A program made the translations under genes and the position numbers. A stretch of 64,000 nucleotides of DNA from Marivita lacus (GTDB lineage: Bacteria; Pseudomonadota; Alphaproteobacteria; Rhodobacterales; Rhodobacteraceae): assembly GCF_014637725.1 (NCBI RefSeq), contig NZ_BMFC01000003.1, positions 339,771-403,770 of the forward strand. The letters are read 5' to 3'. A model generated the notes under the pieces. It was not told the DNA's origin, searched no databases, and was given only the letters and a program-made list of their open reading frames with translations. Shown here piece after piece: positions 36,182 through 44,734 of this stretch (positions are counted from its first letter, which is position 1; every line of letters begins with the position of its first letter).

Positions 36182-37285
36182 GTGACCGGCACAGATCCTC
36201 GGCTGGATATCAGGAACATCGTGCGCGATTACGACGGCAAGCGCGTGGTCGATGACGTGTCTTTGGTGATACAGCCCGGCAATGTAACCTGCCTTCTGGG
36301 GCCGTCAGGCTGCGGCAAATCCACCACGCTGCGGATCATCGCGGGCGTCGACATGCAGACCAGCGGCACGATCCATGTGGACGGGAATCTGGTCTGTGAC
36401 ACGGTGTTTCGCGTCCCGCCCGAACGGCGCTCCATCGGGTTGATCTTTCAGGATTTTGCCCTGTTTCCGCATCTCACCGTGGGCGACAACGTGGGCTTTG
36501 GCCTGACCGGATCCCGCAAGGACAAGCTGCCGCGCGTGGGTGAACTGCTCGAACGGGTGGGGCTGTCGCATTACATCAACGAATACCCGCATCAACTGTC
36601 TGGCGGGGAGCAACAGCGCGTGGCGCTGGCCCGTGCGATTGCGCCGCGCCCGTCGATCATGCTCATGGACGAGCCGTTTTCCGGCCTCGACAACCGGTTG
36701 CGCGATGGCATTCGCGACGAAACGCTCGCGATCCTGAAGGACGAGGGCACGTCGGTCCTGCTGGTCACGCATGAGCCCGAAGAGGCGATGCGCATGGCGG
36801 ACGAGATCGCGCTGATGCGTGACGGCAAGATCGTGCAGCGCGGCGCGCCCTACAACATCTACAATGCGCCTGCGGACAAGGCGGCGGTGGCGTTCTTTTC
36901 CGACATCAACCTGCTGACCGGTACGGTGCGCGGTGCGCTGACCGATACGCCCTTCGGCCAGTTCCTTGCCCCCGGAGTGCCGGATGGCGGCGCGGTCGAG
37001 ATCGTGTTCCGCCCGCAGCATGTCGGCATCGATTTCGACAGGCAGGGGCGCGGCCCCAACCCGACGCCGCTTGCGGGTGCGCCCGCACGCGGCGTGGTCG
37101 AACGCGCCCGCTTCATGGGGTCGGAAAGCCTGGTCGAGTTCCGCATGGACTATGACCAGAGCATCATCCGCGCCACGGTCCCCAACGTATTCCTGCCCAA
37201 GCCCGGAACCGTCATGTGGCTGACCGTGCGGCGAGACCGCTGTTTCGTGTTCCGCAAGGACAGCGGGTCGGTCATCACCCGCTAA
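36182..37285 (+). CDS. ABC transporter ATP-binding protein (FbpC/PotA type), orphan
   Basis: This 367-residue ATPase has Walker A GPSGCGKST near residue 40, the signature LSGGEQQR near residue 139, Walker B MLMDEPFSGLD near residue 160, and a C-terminal beta-rich regulatory (TOBE) region from about residue 240. It resembles the ferric iron, sulfate or polyamine ATPases. No permease or binding-protein gene lies next to it, so its partner is elsewhere. The start is GTG at 36182. The last four bases overlap the end of the convergent fliG. Confidence 0.9.
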   Translation: MTGTDPRLDIRNIVRDYDGKRVVDDVSLVIQPGNVTCLLGPSGCGKSTTLRIIAGVDMQTSGTIHVDGNLVCDTVFRVPPERRSIGLIFQDFALFPHLTVGDNVGFGLTGSRKDKLPRVGELLERVGLSHYINEYPHQLSGGEQQRVALARAIAPRPSIMLMDEPFSGLDNRLRDGIRDETLAILKDEGTSVLLVTHEPEEAMRMADEIALMRDGKIVQRGAPYNIYNAPADKAAVAFFSDINLLTGTVRGALTDTPFGQFLAPGVPDGGAVEIVFRPQHVGIDFDRQGRGPNPTPLAGAPARGVVERARFMGSESLVEFRMDYDQSIIRATVPNVFLPKPGTVMWLTVRRDRCFVFRKDSGSVITR

Positions 37286-38346
37286 TCCTCGATCTCCGCG
37301 GATTGGATCAGGGTGATTTCCCGGCTGTCGGCAAGCGCGCGGATCGCCCGCACCACAGCGCTCATGGCGGCCTCGGCCTCCTTGGGTTTGATGTCCTTGA
37401 ACTCTTCAGACATTTCACGAAGAGCGTCAGCCATCCGTTTGGATATATTGGACAATATGAAGTCAACGCTGCGCTTGTCGACATCGGCCACGGCACCGGC
37501 GATGACCCGTGCCAAGGTTTCCTGATCCACGTCGCGGGTGATCTTGGGAGCGTCGATCGCGCTCATCCTGTTGGGGATGTGGGCGAAGGTAAAGATGGAT
37601 TTGCGGACCTCCTCGGCAAATCCCTTGTCTTCTTCATCGAGTGCTGTGAGCAATTCGTCCCGCGTCGCGGCGCGCGAAAAATTGAGGATTGCGCCGACCC
37701 GTTCGGAGGGTTGCGCGCGAAATGCCTTGGGCGGTTCCGAATCCATCTGGGCGGCAAGGCTGAGGCCGATGCGTTCGACTGCGTCCGGCGTGACCGCATC
37801 CGTCATCGACATCGCGTAGGTGATCCGTCGCGCCACGTCACCGGGCAGGCTGCTGAGCAGGTCCGCCGCCTTGGCCACCTCGAGCTTGGAGACCATCACC
37901 GCCGCGATCTGGGTGGATTCCGAGGTCACGAAGTCCCGAAGCCGCGAGACCGGCAAATCGGCAAGCCGCTTCCACGGATCACCGATCTGTCGCACACCGG
38001 CCTCCTTGCGCAGCCGCGCGGCGGTTTGGGCGCTGATCTTGCCGTCCAGCGCCGACAGCGCGCCCGCAATGTCACCGGGAAAGGAAAGGCCAATGGAGTC
38101 AAGCTCTTCCGAGAATTCGGTGATCACCGCATGCATCGTGTCGCGGTCGATATAGCGCATTTCGCCCAGAAGCTGGGTAAGTTGGATCTGCAAATCCTCG
38201 GGCAGCGCGGTCAGCGGCACATTCGCCCCTTCCTTGAGGATGAATTGCACGATGATCGCGGCCTTCGCCCGGCGCGACAGCCGGACCGCCGGGGCCATGG
38301 GTGGCGCGCTCGGGCCGGTGCGCGCCAAGGGGGTCAACTGGGTCAT
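37282..38346 (-). CDS. fliG: flagellar motor switch protein FliG
   Basis: This 354-residue protein has the FliG N-terminal segment (RRAKAAIIVQFILKEG), the middle domain and the C-terminal domain with FILSNISKRMADALREMSEE and VVRAIRALADSREI. FliG forms the rotor ring that contacts the stator. The region has no other flagellar genes, so this copy is away from the main cluster. A TAAGGTGA site precedes the ATG. It shares the stop tetranucleotide CTAA with the ABC ATPase gene. Confidence 0.88.
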   Translation of the reverse strand: MTQLTPLARTGPSAPPMAPAVRLSRRAKAAIIVQFILKEGANVPLTALPEDLQIQLTQLLGEMRYIDRDTMHAVITEFSEELDSIGLSFPGDIAGALSALDGKISAQTAARLRKEAGVRQIGDPWKRLADLPVSRLRDFVTSESTQIAAVMVSKLEVAKAADLLSSLPGDVARRITYAMSMTDAVTPDAVERIGLSLAAQMDSEPPKAFRAQPSERVGAILNFSRAATRDELLTALDEEDKGFAEEVRKSIFTFAHIPNRMSAIDAPKITRDVDQETLARVIAGAVADVDKRSVDFILSNISKRMADALREMSEEFKDIKPKEAEAAMSAVVRAIRALADSREITLIQSAEIED

Positions 38347-38400
38347 TCACCTTACTCCATCCTGTCCTCATCGGCTTAGGCGGGTAAGGTTAAGAAAGCG

Positions 38401-38937
38401 TCAGTAGTTTGAGCCAGACCCTGATTGAATCGCCATGCGCAGCGATATTTCCGGCCATGTGGACCGTCCGCCGCGTTGGCGGATTTCGCTGAGCTGTGCG
38501 CGTGCCAGCTGGAAGTCGCCTTTTTCGAGATGCCACTGACCCAGGTAGGACCGCGCCAGCAGGTTGTCGGGGTTTACCTCGAGCGCGCGGGCGTACCACT
38601 CGTACGCGTCTTCCGTACGGCCCGCCTTGCGCGCGGTGAACCCGCGATAGGTCAACACCGCGTCGCTGTCCTGATCGACCATGGCGTTCAGCACGCGCTC
38701 GGCGTCGGTGATCCGCCCGGCATAGGCCAGTTCGCGGATTGCCTTCATGCGGTCTGCGTCATTGAGGCTGCTTTTGTCGGGATCGATGCAGGATTCGGTC
38801 TCTGCATCCCAGACCTGTCCATCGGTGCAGGTCTTGGTCGTCTCGGTCGGGGTGGGTGGGTCGTCATCGTTGAACCCGACAGCGAGCGCCGCAAGGGGGC
38901 AGGTGGCAAGAACCGTGGAAAGAAGCAAAGCGCGCAT
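38401..38937 (-). CDS. exported TPR protein with Cys-loop motif
   Basis: The 178-residue product has a signal peptide (MRALLLSTVLATCPLAALA), then CTDGQVWDAETESC (Cys37 and Cys50), then two or three TPR units (DAVLTYRGFTARKAGRTEDAY and NLLARSYLGQWHLEKGDF). The 14-residue cysteine loop also occurs in the small neighbour at 39034-39195. No partner is known. It lies 54 bases upstream of fliG in the same direction and may be co-transcribed. Confidence 0.75.
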   Translation of the reverse strand: MRALLLSTVLATCPLAALAVGFNDDDPPTPTETTKTCTDGQVWDAETESCIDPDKSSLNDADRMKAIRELAYAGRITDAERVLNAMVDQDSDAVLTYRGFTARKAGRTEDAYEWYARALEVNPDNLLARSYLGQWHLEKGDFQLARAQLSEIRQRGGRSTWPEISLRMAIQSGSGSNY

Positions 38938-38984
38938 GTCGAAATCCCGTGATCAAATTGTCAGGCGGGCATTTATCACACATG

Positions 38985-39010
38985 AAAAAGACGGCCAGAG
39001 GGCCGTCTTC
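38985..39010 (-). terminator. intrinsic terminator of the small secreted protein gene
   Basis: On the minus strand, GACGGCC, a CTCT loop and GGCCGTC form a perfect seven-base-pair stem, followed by TTTTT. It starts 24 bases downstream of the stop of the 53-residue gene and separates it from the TPR gene. Confidence 0.88.
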
Positions 39011-39033
39011 AACTGCATGTCAGATGGGGTAAA

Positions 39034-39195
39034 TCAGCCCGTCACAACCTTGCAGGTATTGGTTTCGGCATCATAGACCGTGCCGCTCGAGCAGGTCATC
39101 GTGACCTGTTCCTTGCCCCAGTTGCATTGGGCCAAAGTGGCCGTTGCACTGGCGATCAGAAGGGCCGAGGTGGTCAGAAGTGTCTTGATGGTCAT
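39034..39195 (-). CDS. 53-residue secreted protein with Cys-loop
   Basis: A very short gene: signal peptide MTIKTLLTTSALLIASATATLAQ, then a 30-residue mature part with Cys24, and CSSGTVYDAETNTC (Cys35 and Cys48). The start at 39195 has the AGGAGA site and there is a perfect terminator downstream, so it is a real transcript. The 14-residue cysteine loop matches that in the TPR gene (38401-38937) at eight of 14 positions. The function is unknown. Such genes are often missed or misnamed after purB, its nearby neighbour. Confidence 0.8.
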   Translation of the reverse strand: MTIKTLLTTSALLIASATATLAQCNWGKEQVTMTCSSGTVYDAETNTCKVVTG

Positions 39196-39255
39196 CAGTC
39201 TTTCTCCTGTTGTTGCGTAGGGTAAAGCTAGCAGGGATTGCCGATTTGGCAAAAT

Positions 39256-39693
39256 CTATCTGCTGTCTTTGGCTTCGCGACTGTACGAGGTGATCATTTC
39301 GTAGGCTTTTCGTGGCCCCGACACATCCCACCTGCTGTGCCAGAGTGGCCAATCGTCAAAGTCATAGTGGACGACATAGGTGTCCGGATCGCACCAATGG
39401 GTGGCCTCATGACGGGCACTGTCGATGCTGTGAAAGACCCGACCGTCCTCGAAGTCGACATGCAGCGCACCGTCCTGCACGCGCCAGTGGTAGCGGCGTT
39501 CCGCCACGAAGGGCGCATGTCCGGGCAGATGCAGATGCCCGGTCTCGTGATAGGCAAGGCCTGTTTCGTCGGGTACAAAGACAGCGCTGCCTTCGAACAG
39601 GGCTGTGGTTCCGGCGCGGTGGTCGGTGATCTGGCGGGTGACCTGCCAGGTGCCTTCGAACGCGGCAAGGGGGGGTGTGGTGCCGGTCGTCAT
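39256..39693 (-). CDS. DUF6314-like protein
   Basis: This 145-residue protein has FEGTWQVTRQITDHRAG and HETGHLHLPGHAPFVAERRYHW, a lipocalin-like beta pattern rich in His and Trp, and ends YEMITSYSREAKDS. I associate it with DUF6314, an alphaproteobacterial family of unknown function. The ATG at 39693 is preferred over the TTG at 39705. It is convergent with nothing and lies between the small secreted protein and purB, on the opposite strand to purB. Confidence 0.7.
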   Translation of the reverse strand: MTTGTTPPLAAFEGTWQVTRQITDHRAGTTALFEGSAVFVPDETGLAYHETGHLHLPGHAPFVAERRYHWRVQDGALHVDFEDGRVFHSIDSARHEATHWCDPDTYVVHYDFDDWPLWHSRWDVSGPRKAYEMITSYSREAKDSR

Positions 39694-39821
39694 AAGCGGC
39701 CCCAAAGCCTGTGCCTCCGGGCAAAGCGTCTCATTCGGGTTGGCCTCTCTTGTCGCGCACCGGTCCGCAGTCTAGGACTGCGCCAAAATTCCGCAAGTCA
39801 ACCGATGAAAGGATCGCCCGC

Positions 39822-41129
39822 ATGATCCCCCGTTACTCCCGCCCCGAGATGGTGTCGATCTGGGAACCAGCCACCAAGTTCCGCATCTGGTTCGAGATCG
39901 AGGCCCATGCCTGCGACGCGATGGCCGATCTGGGCGTGATCCCGCGCGAAAACGCCGATGCGGTGTGGAAGGCCAAGGATGTCGAGTTCGACGTGGCCCG
40001 CATCGACGAAATCGAAGCGGTGACAAAGCATGACGTGATCGCCTTTTTGACCCATCTGGCCGAACATGTGGGCGCGGATGAGGCGCGGTTCGTGCATCAG
40101 GGCATGACCAGCTCCGACGTTCTGGACACCACCTTCAACGTCCAGCTCGTGCGCGCATCGGACATCCTGATCGCGGATATCGAAGCGCTCTTGGCCGCTT
40201 TGAAGCGCCGCGCCTATGAGCACAAGGACACGCTGCGGATCGGCCGGTCGCATGGCATCCATGCCGAACCGACGACGATGGGCCTGACCTTTGCCCGCTT
40301 CTATGCCGAGATGGACCGCAACCTGAGCCGGATGCGTGATGCGCGTGCCGAGGTGGCGACGGGCGCGATTTCCGGCGCTGTCGGCACCTTTGCCAATGTC
40401 GATCCGGCGGTCGAGGAACATGTCTGCGACAAGCTGGGCCTCGTGCCCGAACCGATCAGCACGCAGGTGATCCCGCGTGATCGTCATGCCGCGTTCTTTG
40501 CAACCCTCGGCGTGATCGCCAGCAGCATCGAGAACATCTCGATCGAGATCCGCCACATGCAGCGCACCGAGGTGCTGGAAGGGGCGGAGTTCTTCTCGAT
40601 GGGCCAGAAGGGCTCATCCGCGATGCCGCACAAGAAGAACCCGGTCCTGACGGAAAACCTGACCGGGCTGGCGCGCATGGTCCGATCTGCCGTGATCCCG
40701 GCGATGGAGAACGTGGCGCTCTGGCACGAACGCGACATCTCGCATTCCTCGGTCGAACGGATGATCGGGCCGGACGCGACGATCACGCTTGATTTCGCCT
40801 TGGCGCGTCTGACCGGCGTGATCGACAAGATGTTGATCTTCCCGGAGAACATGCTGGAAAACATGAACAAGTTTCCGGGTCTCGTGATGTCGCAGCGGGT
40901 GCTTCTGGCGCTGACGCAGGCGGGTGTCAGTCGCGAAGACGCCTATTCCTACGTGCAACGCAACGCGCTCAAGGTCTGGGAACATCGGACGGATTTCAAG
41001 ACCGAGCTGCTCAACGATGCGGATGTGGTAGCGGCCCTCAGCGCCGAACAGATCGAGGAGAAGTTCGATCTGGGCTACCACACCAAGCATGTGGACACGA
41101 TCTTCGCGCGGGTCTTTGGGGAGTCCTGA
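39822..41129 (+). CDS. purB: adenylosuccinate lyase
   Basis: This 435-residue enzyme has the fumarase superfamily signature SMGQKGSSAMPHKKNPV near residue 258 and THLAEHVGADEARFVHQGMTSSDV. It cuts SAICAR to AICAR and adenylosuccinate to AMP. Start at 39822 is preceded by GAAAGGA. It is a single gene, with the purC-purS-purQ block 3.6 kb away. Confidence 0.97.
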   Translation: MIPRYSRPEMVSIWEPATKFRIWFEIEAHACDAMADLGVIPRENADAVWKAKDVEFDVARIDEIEAVTKHDVIAFLTHLAEHVGADEARFVHQGMTSSDVLDTTFNVQLVRASDILIADIEALLAALKRRAYEHKDTLRIGRSHGIHAEPTTMGLTFARFYAEMDRNLSRMRDARAEVATGAISGAVGTFANVDPAVEEHVCDKLGLVPEPISTQVIPRDRHAAFFATLGVIASSIENISIEIRHMQRTEVLEGAEFFSMGQKGSSAMPHKKNPVLTENLTGLARMVRSAVIPAMENVALWHERDISHSSVERMIGPDATITLDFALARLTGVIDKMLIFPENMLENMNKFPGLVMSQRVLLALTQAGVSREDAYSYVQRNALKVWEHRTDFKTELLNDADVVAALSAEQIEEKFDLGYHTKHVDTIFARVFGES

Positions 41130-41199
41130 TCCCTGACCAAAAGGTCCCCGGGCCAAGCCAGAGGACGACGGTTCTTGCACCACGTGGACAAAGGCGCAG

Positions 41200-41219
41200 G
41201 CCGGGCTTCAGCCCGGCCC
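41200..41219. terminator. palindromic hairpin between convergent purB and saccharopine reductase genes
   Basis: GGCCGGGCT and AGCCCGGCC form a perfect nine-base-pair palindrome. There is no T run on either side. It may act in both directions as a 3' end stabiliser or a Rho-assisted terminator. Confidence 0.55.
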
Positions 41220-41230
41220 CCCAAGCCGGA

Positions 41231-42364
41231 TCATGCCTTCAAATGATCCACCACCATCAGGTGTTGCGCCAATGTCTGCACCTCGTCCAGCCAGCGGGTC
41301 ACCAGTTTCGGATCATGCGGCGCAGCGCTGACCCCCGGAGCGATCTCGCGGTTCAGCACCGACTCGACCGCCAGCGACACCGGCACCGACACCAGCCGCG
41401 CCATGGCCGTGCCGCGCGCGTCGCCCCAGGCGTCCATGACGTAGGTCTTGTGCCAAGCGGGTCGGCCATCCTTTTCGGCCAGCAGGTCGACGCACAGCAC
41501 CACGCGGTCGGCCTCATCCTCGGCATAGGCGTTCTGCTTCAGCAGGTCCGCCGCCATCTCGTTGAGGCGCGCATCATCCGCACTGCCCACTTCGGCAAAG
41601 ATATCCGCCCAGGCCTCCGCCCAGCCGTTGAGCCGAAGCGTGCCGCGCACGAATTCCTTGACGGTCCATGTCGGTTCGAAATGGTACTGCGCCATGAAGG
41701 GCAGGCTGTCGCGGTTGGGATAGACCTCGAACGCCTCGGGCTGGGGCAGGGGCGCGTCATAGCGGTTGATCGCGTCCCAGGGGCGCTGGATCTCGAGTTC
41801 GGTGTAGTGACGGATGGATTTCGACGGGGACCGCAGCGCCTTGAGAACACCCACGGGCGCCCAGCTGAACTTGTAGCGAAACGCATTCGCGACCTTCGGA
41901 ACACCGCCGCAGTAGGATTTGAAAGAGATCACGTTTTCAGGGTCATACGCGGCGCTCTTGCGGTAATCCGCGACGAGGTGATGCGCCATCAGATGGTCGA
42001 TCCCGGGATCGAGACCAACCTCGTTGACCAGCGCCGCACCGGCCAGTCGTGCGGCATTGTCCAGGGCGCGCATCTCGGGCGCGATATAGGACGAAGATAC
42101 GAAATGCGCGCCGTGGTCGATGGCCATCTGCGCCAGTTCCACATGCCAGTCGCCCGGCAACATCGACACGATCACGTCGCCGTGACGCACCGCCGCCGCA
42201 AGCGCGGTCGGGTCGAAAACGCGGATGTCGTCGGTCAGATCGCCCACCGCCGTCTGCGCCTTGTCCAGCGTGCGGTTCCACACCGTCACCGCATGCCCGT
42301 CGCGAATCAGCCGCCGCAGGCCGGGAACCGAGGACAGTCCCGTGCCACACCAATGTACCGTCAT
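41231..42364 (-). CDS. saccharopine dehydrogenase (glutamate-forming type)
   Basis: This 377-residue enzyme begins MTVHWCGTGLSSVPGLRRLI, a Rossmann loop, and contains NEVGLDPGIDHLMAHHLV and SFKSYCGGVPKVAN, signature segments of saccharopine reductase/LYS9-like dehydrogenases. It reacts saccharopine with aminoadipate semialdehyde and glutamate. It overlaps the upstream lysine-forming enzyme gene by four bases (ATGA). Together they can degrade lysine to aminoadipate semialdehyde. Direction is inferred. Confidence 0.85.
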   Translation of the reverse strand: MTVHWCGTGLSSVPGLRRLIRDGHAVTVWNRTLDKAQTAVGDLTDDIRVFDPTALAAAVRHGDVIVSMLPGDWHVELAQMAIDHGAHFVSSSYIAPEMRALDNAARLAGAALVNEVGLDPGIDHLMAHHLVADYRKSAAYDPENVISFKSYCGGVPKVANAFRYKFSWAPVGVLKALRSPSKSIRHYTELEIQRPWDAINRYDAPLPQPEAFEVYPNRDSLPFMAQYHFEPTWTVKEFVRGTLRLNGWAEAWADIFAEVGSADDARLNEMAADLLKQNAYAEDEADRVVLCVDLLAEKDGRPAWHKTYVMDAWGDARGTAMARLVSVPVSLAVESVLNREIAPGVSAAPHDPKLVTRWLDEVQTLAQHLMVVDHLKA

Positions 42365-43413
42365 GTCGTCACCTTCCGGATATGGTCATCGAAATAGGAT
42401 TTTGCCCGACCCCAGACGCCGCTGTCGATGGCATCGAGCGTCTTGAGATGGGGAAGAAGCTGGCCCGCGAAATCCTGAGAGGATTCGTGCGGCATCAGCG
42501 AGGGCAGGTTGTCGATCGCCATCACGTCGAGCGGCGGGTCGTCACAGGCGCGAATGACCGGCGCATCCCAGCTTGTCACGCGATCGTACACCTTGATCGG
42601 GGAAAAATCGCTGTCGGGATCACAGGCGATATCGCCGATGATCCGCAGGTTCCGAGGGCGGGTGCAGGCATCGGCGGGCACAAAGACGGGCGTGCCTGGA
42701 CGCGCGAGGATGCAGTTGAAAAACAGTGTATGGTCAAACACTTCTGGGAACGGTCCGCCATGCGCCGTTTCCGCCATATCCCACTTGGTCACGGTCAGGC
42801 CGACCTGCTCGCACAGGTCAGTCGCCCCGGTGCCGACCCGACCCAACGCGCCGATCACCAGCGCGTCCGGCGTGGTGTCGTTCAGTGCATCCTTCACGTC
42901 GCGCCGCATCGCATCGGACGAGGACCATGTGCCGACAGGCGGGCAGGGCGCACCCGCCTGTTGCGCCGCATAGGCCAGCAGTGACACCGCAGCACCCGCA
43001 TATCCCGCCCAATAGCCAAAGGCCGCGACGCGCCGTCCGCTCTCATCCTCAAGATATTCCAGATCGTAGAGCGTGCCGCCGCCATCCCTGAACCGGGCCA
43101 GCAGCTTTTGACCGGCGGGCTGTCCCTTGTAGGCATGTCCGAACATGATGTGGCGGTGCCGCAGGGGCGTGCCATTATCCGGTAATTCCTTCAAGCCGAA
43201 AATAATCGCATCTCGGGGCGCCTCCCCCCAACTGCCCTCGGGTGCAATCCTGGCACCTGCCGCGTCGTAATCCGCACTCGGGATCACCCGCGTCGGGCTG
43301 TCCTCGACCGTCACGTCGATGCCCTGCGCAATCAGCGCCGCCACACCTTCGGGCAGGATGCCGACGCGTTCCTCGTTTTCGCGGCTTTCCGCGCGCACCC
43401 AGAGATGGGTCAT
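42361..43413 (-). CDS. saccharopine dehydrogenase (lysine-forming type, LYS1-like)
   Basis: The protein of 350 residues opens with HLWVRAESRENEERVGILPEGVA (abbreviated), the alanine dehydrogenase-like N-terminus of the lysine-forming saccharopine dehydrogenase, and has HIMFGHAYKGQPAG and a late Rossmann segment (ALVIGALGRVGTGA near residue 197). It interconverts lysine plus 2-oxoglutarate and saccharopine. It is directly coupled to the next gene. Confidence 0.88.
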   Translation of the reverse strand: MTHLWVRAESRENEERVGILPEGVAALIAQGIDVTVEDSPTRVIPSADYDAAGARIAPEGSWGEAPRDAIIFGLKELPDNGTPLRHRHIMFGHAYKGQPAGQKLLARFRDGGGTLYDLEYLEDESGRRVAAFGYWAGYAGAAVSLLAYAAQQAGAPCPPVGTWSSSDAMRRDVKDALNDTTPDALVIGALGRVGTGATDLCEQVGLTVTKWDMAETAHGGPFPEVFDHTLFFNCILARPGTPVFVPADACTRPRNLRIIGDIACDPDSDFSPIKVYDRVTSWDAPVIRACDDPPLDVMAIDNLPSLMPHESSQDFAGQLLPHLKTLDAIDSGVWGRAKSYFDDHIRKVTT

Positions 43414-43485
43414 TGGTGTCCCCCTGTTTCGCCTTGCCGCACCCTAGCCAGCGCGGCCCGGGTACAAAAGCCCCCTCGGACCGGT

Positions 43486-44145
43486 TCAGATATGCGTCTG
43501 GGCGAACAGCCTTTCCGGCGTGTCCAGATGCGGCAGGGCGTTGAACTGGGTCAGCGCCAATTGCCCCTCGAGTGGCAGCCAGGAACTGACCGAGGTGTTC
43601 TGGATCGACAGGCACAGGTTGCAGAACGCTGTCATCTCGAGGCCCAGCGTCAGGCGCATCGCCATGCCGATCAACCCGCCCGAGGTCACCACAAGCGACC
43701 GCCCCGGCAGGGCGCTGATCTCGGCCAGCGCGTCGCGCACGCGGTTCTCGAATTGGTCAAAGCGTTCCGGCGCGCCTTCCAGCTTTCCGTCGCGCCAATG
43801 GCCGAACAGGCTGGGCAGGTGGCGTACGAAGCCTTCACGGTCCACCGGCAGGGTGATGCCATGCTGATCGGCCAGCAGGTGCGAGAGCGTGAAATACTCC
43901 AGCTCGTTCAGCCGTTCGTCGCGGGTGATCGGATCGGGCGTTTCGGCGGCGATGGCGTCGGCGGTTTCGACGTGACGGCGCAGCGTGCCGGTCCAGACAT
44001 GGGCGAACACGTCGCCACGCTGGCGGAAATGATCGCCCAGCCAGCCCGATTGCTGGTGCCCCAGGGGGCTGAGCCGGTCATATGCGCCCTCTTCCCGCGC
44101 CGCGGTATTGGCTTGGCCGTGGCGGACCAGAACGATATGCGACAT
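43486..44145 (-). CDS. histidine phosphatase family protein
   Basis: This 219-residue protein has the RHG catalytic motif in HIVLVRHGQANTAAREEGAYDRLSPLG, with a conserved second histidine expected in the SLVVTSGGLIG region. That segment lacks the usual His before GG (SGGL in place of HGG), so activity may be altered. The substrate could be a sugar phosphate or phosphoprotein. It lies between the lysine genes and the zeta gene, in the same direction. Confidence 0.8.
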   Translation of the reverse strand: MSHIVLVRHGQANTAAREEGAYDRLSPLGHQQSGWLGDHFRQRGDVFAHVWTGTLRRHVETADAIAAETPDPITRDERLNELEYFTLSHLLADQHGITLPVDREGFVRHLPSLFGHWRDGKLEGAPERFDQFENRVRDALAEISALPGRSLVVTSGGLIGMAMRLTLGLEMTAFCNLCLSIQNTSVSSWLPLEGQLALTQFNALPHLDTPERLFAQTHI

Positions 44146-44170
44146 GCGGCCTCTGTCAGGGGGGAGTGCA

Positions 44171-44199
44171 AAAGAAAAACGCGCCCACCTGGGCGGACG
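44171..44199 (-). terminator. intrinsic terminator of the zeta gene
   Basis: On the minus strand, CG-TC-CGCCC, an AGGT loop and GGGCG-CG (two-base bulge) are followed by TTTTTCTTTT. It lies 24 bases after the zeta stop and before the phosphatase gene. Confidence 0.8.
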
Positions 44200-44222
44200 C
44201 GCGCAACAAAGGGATCAGCGGA

Positions 44223-44537
44223 TCAGAGTTCTTCCATGATCTGTGCCTTGGCGACGATCATCAACTCGGCCATCTTGGCGCGAATCTCGTCATCGCTGGC
44301 CTTGCCGCCCAGATCGCCGGACACCTTGCGCACCACGTCCTCGTGGCCGGCCTCTTCGAAATCGGCCTTCACGACCTCCTTGGCATATTCAGCGGCATCA
44401 TCGCCGGATTTGCCCATCAGGTCGGCCGCCCAGAGGCCCAGCAGCTTGTTACGGCGGGCTTCGGCCCTGAATTGCATCTGTGCATCATGCGCAAATTTGT
44501 TCTCGAAGGCGTTTTCGCGGTCATCGAAGGTCGACAT
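44223..44537 (-). CDS. ATPase inhibitor subunit zeta (DUF1476)
   Basis: This 104-residue protein matches the zeta subunit that blocks rotation of the F1Fo-ATPase in Paracoccus and related alphaproteobacteria: MSTFDDRENAFENKFAHDAQ, RRNKLLGLWAADLMG and a C-terminal helical half. The N-terminal segment is the inhibitory region that inserts into F1. It is a single-gene unit with its own terminator and is divergent from purC. Confidence 0.93.
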   Translation of the reverse strand: MSTFDDRENAFENKFAHDAQMQFRAEARRNKLLGLWAADLMGKSGDDAAEYAKEVVKADFEEAGHEDVVRKVSGDLGGKASDDEIRAKMAELMIVAKAQIMEEL

Positions 44538-44734
44538 GAGGGGGCTCTCCCGGATATGTGGTTCCTGTTGATTGAGGTATGGCCCGACGCGCCGATCGGT
44601 TCAAGTGCGTGCGTTGCTTGCGGCATGACCCTGCATGCACTAAGACGCACTCGAACGCTGCCGTTTTTTCTCCCTGTGGACGGCGATGCGCGCCCCTTTT
44701 CGTGCCATCCGGCGCATTGACAGAAAGATCCCAA

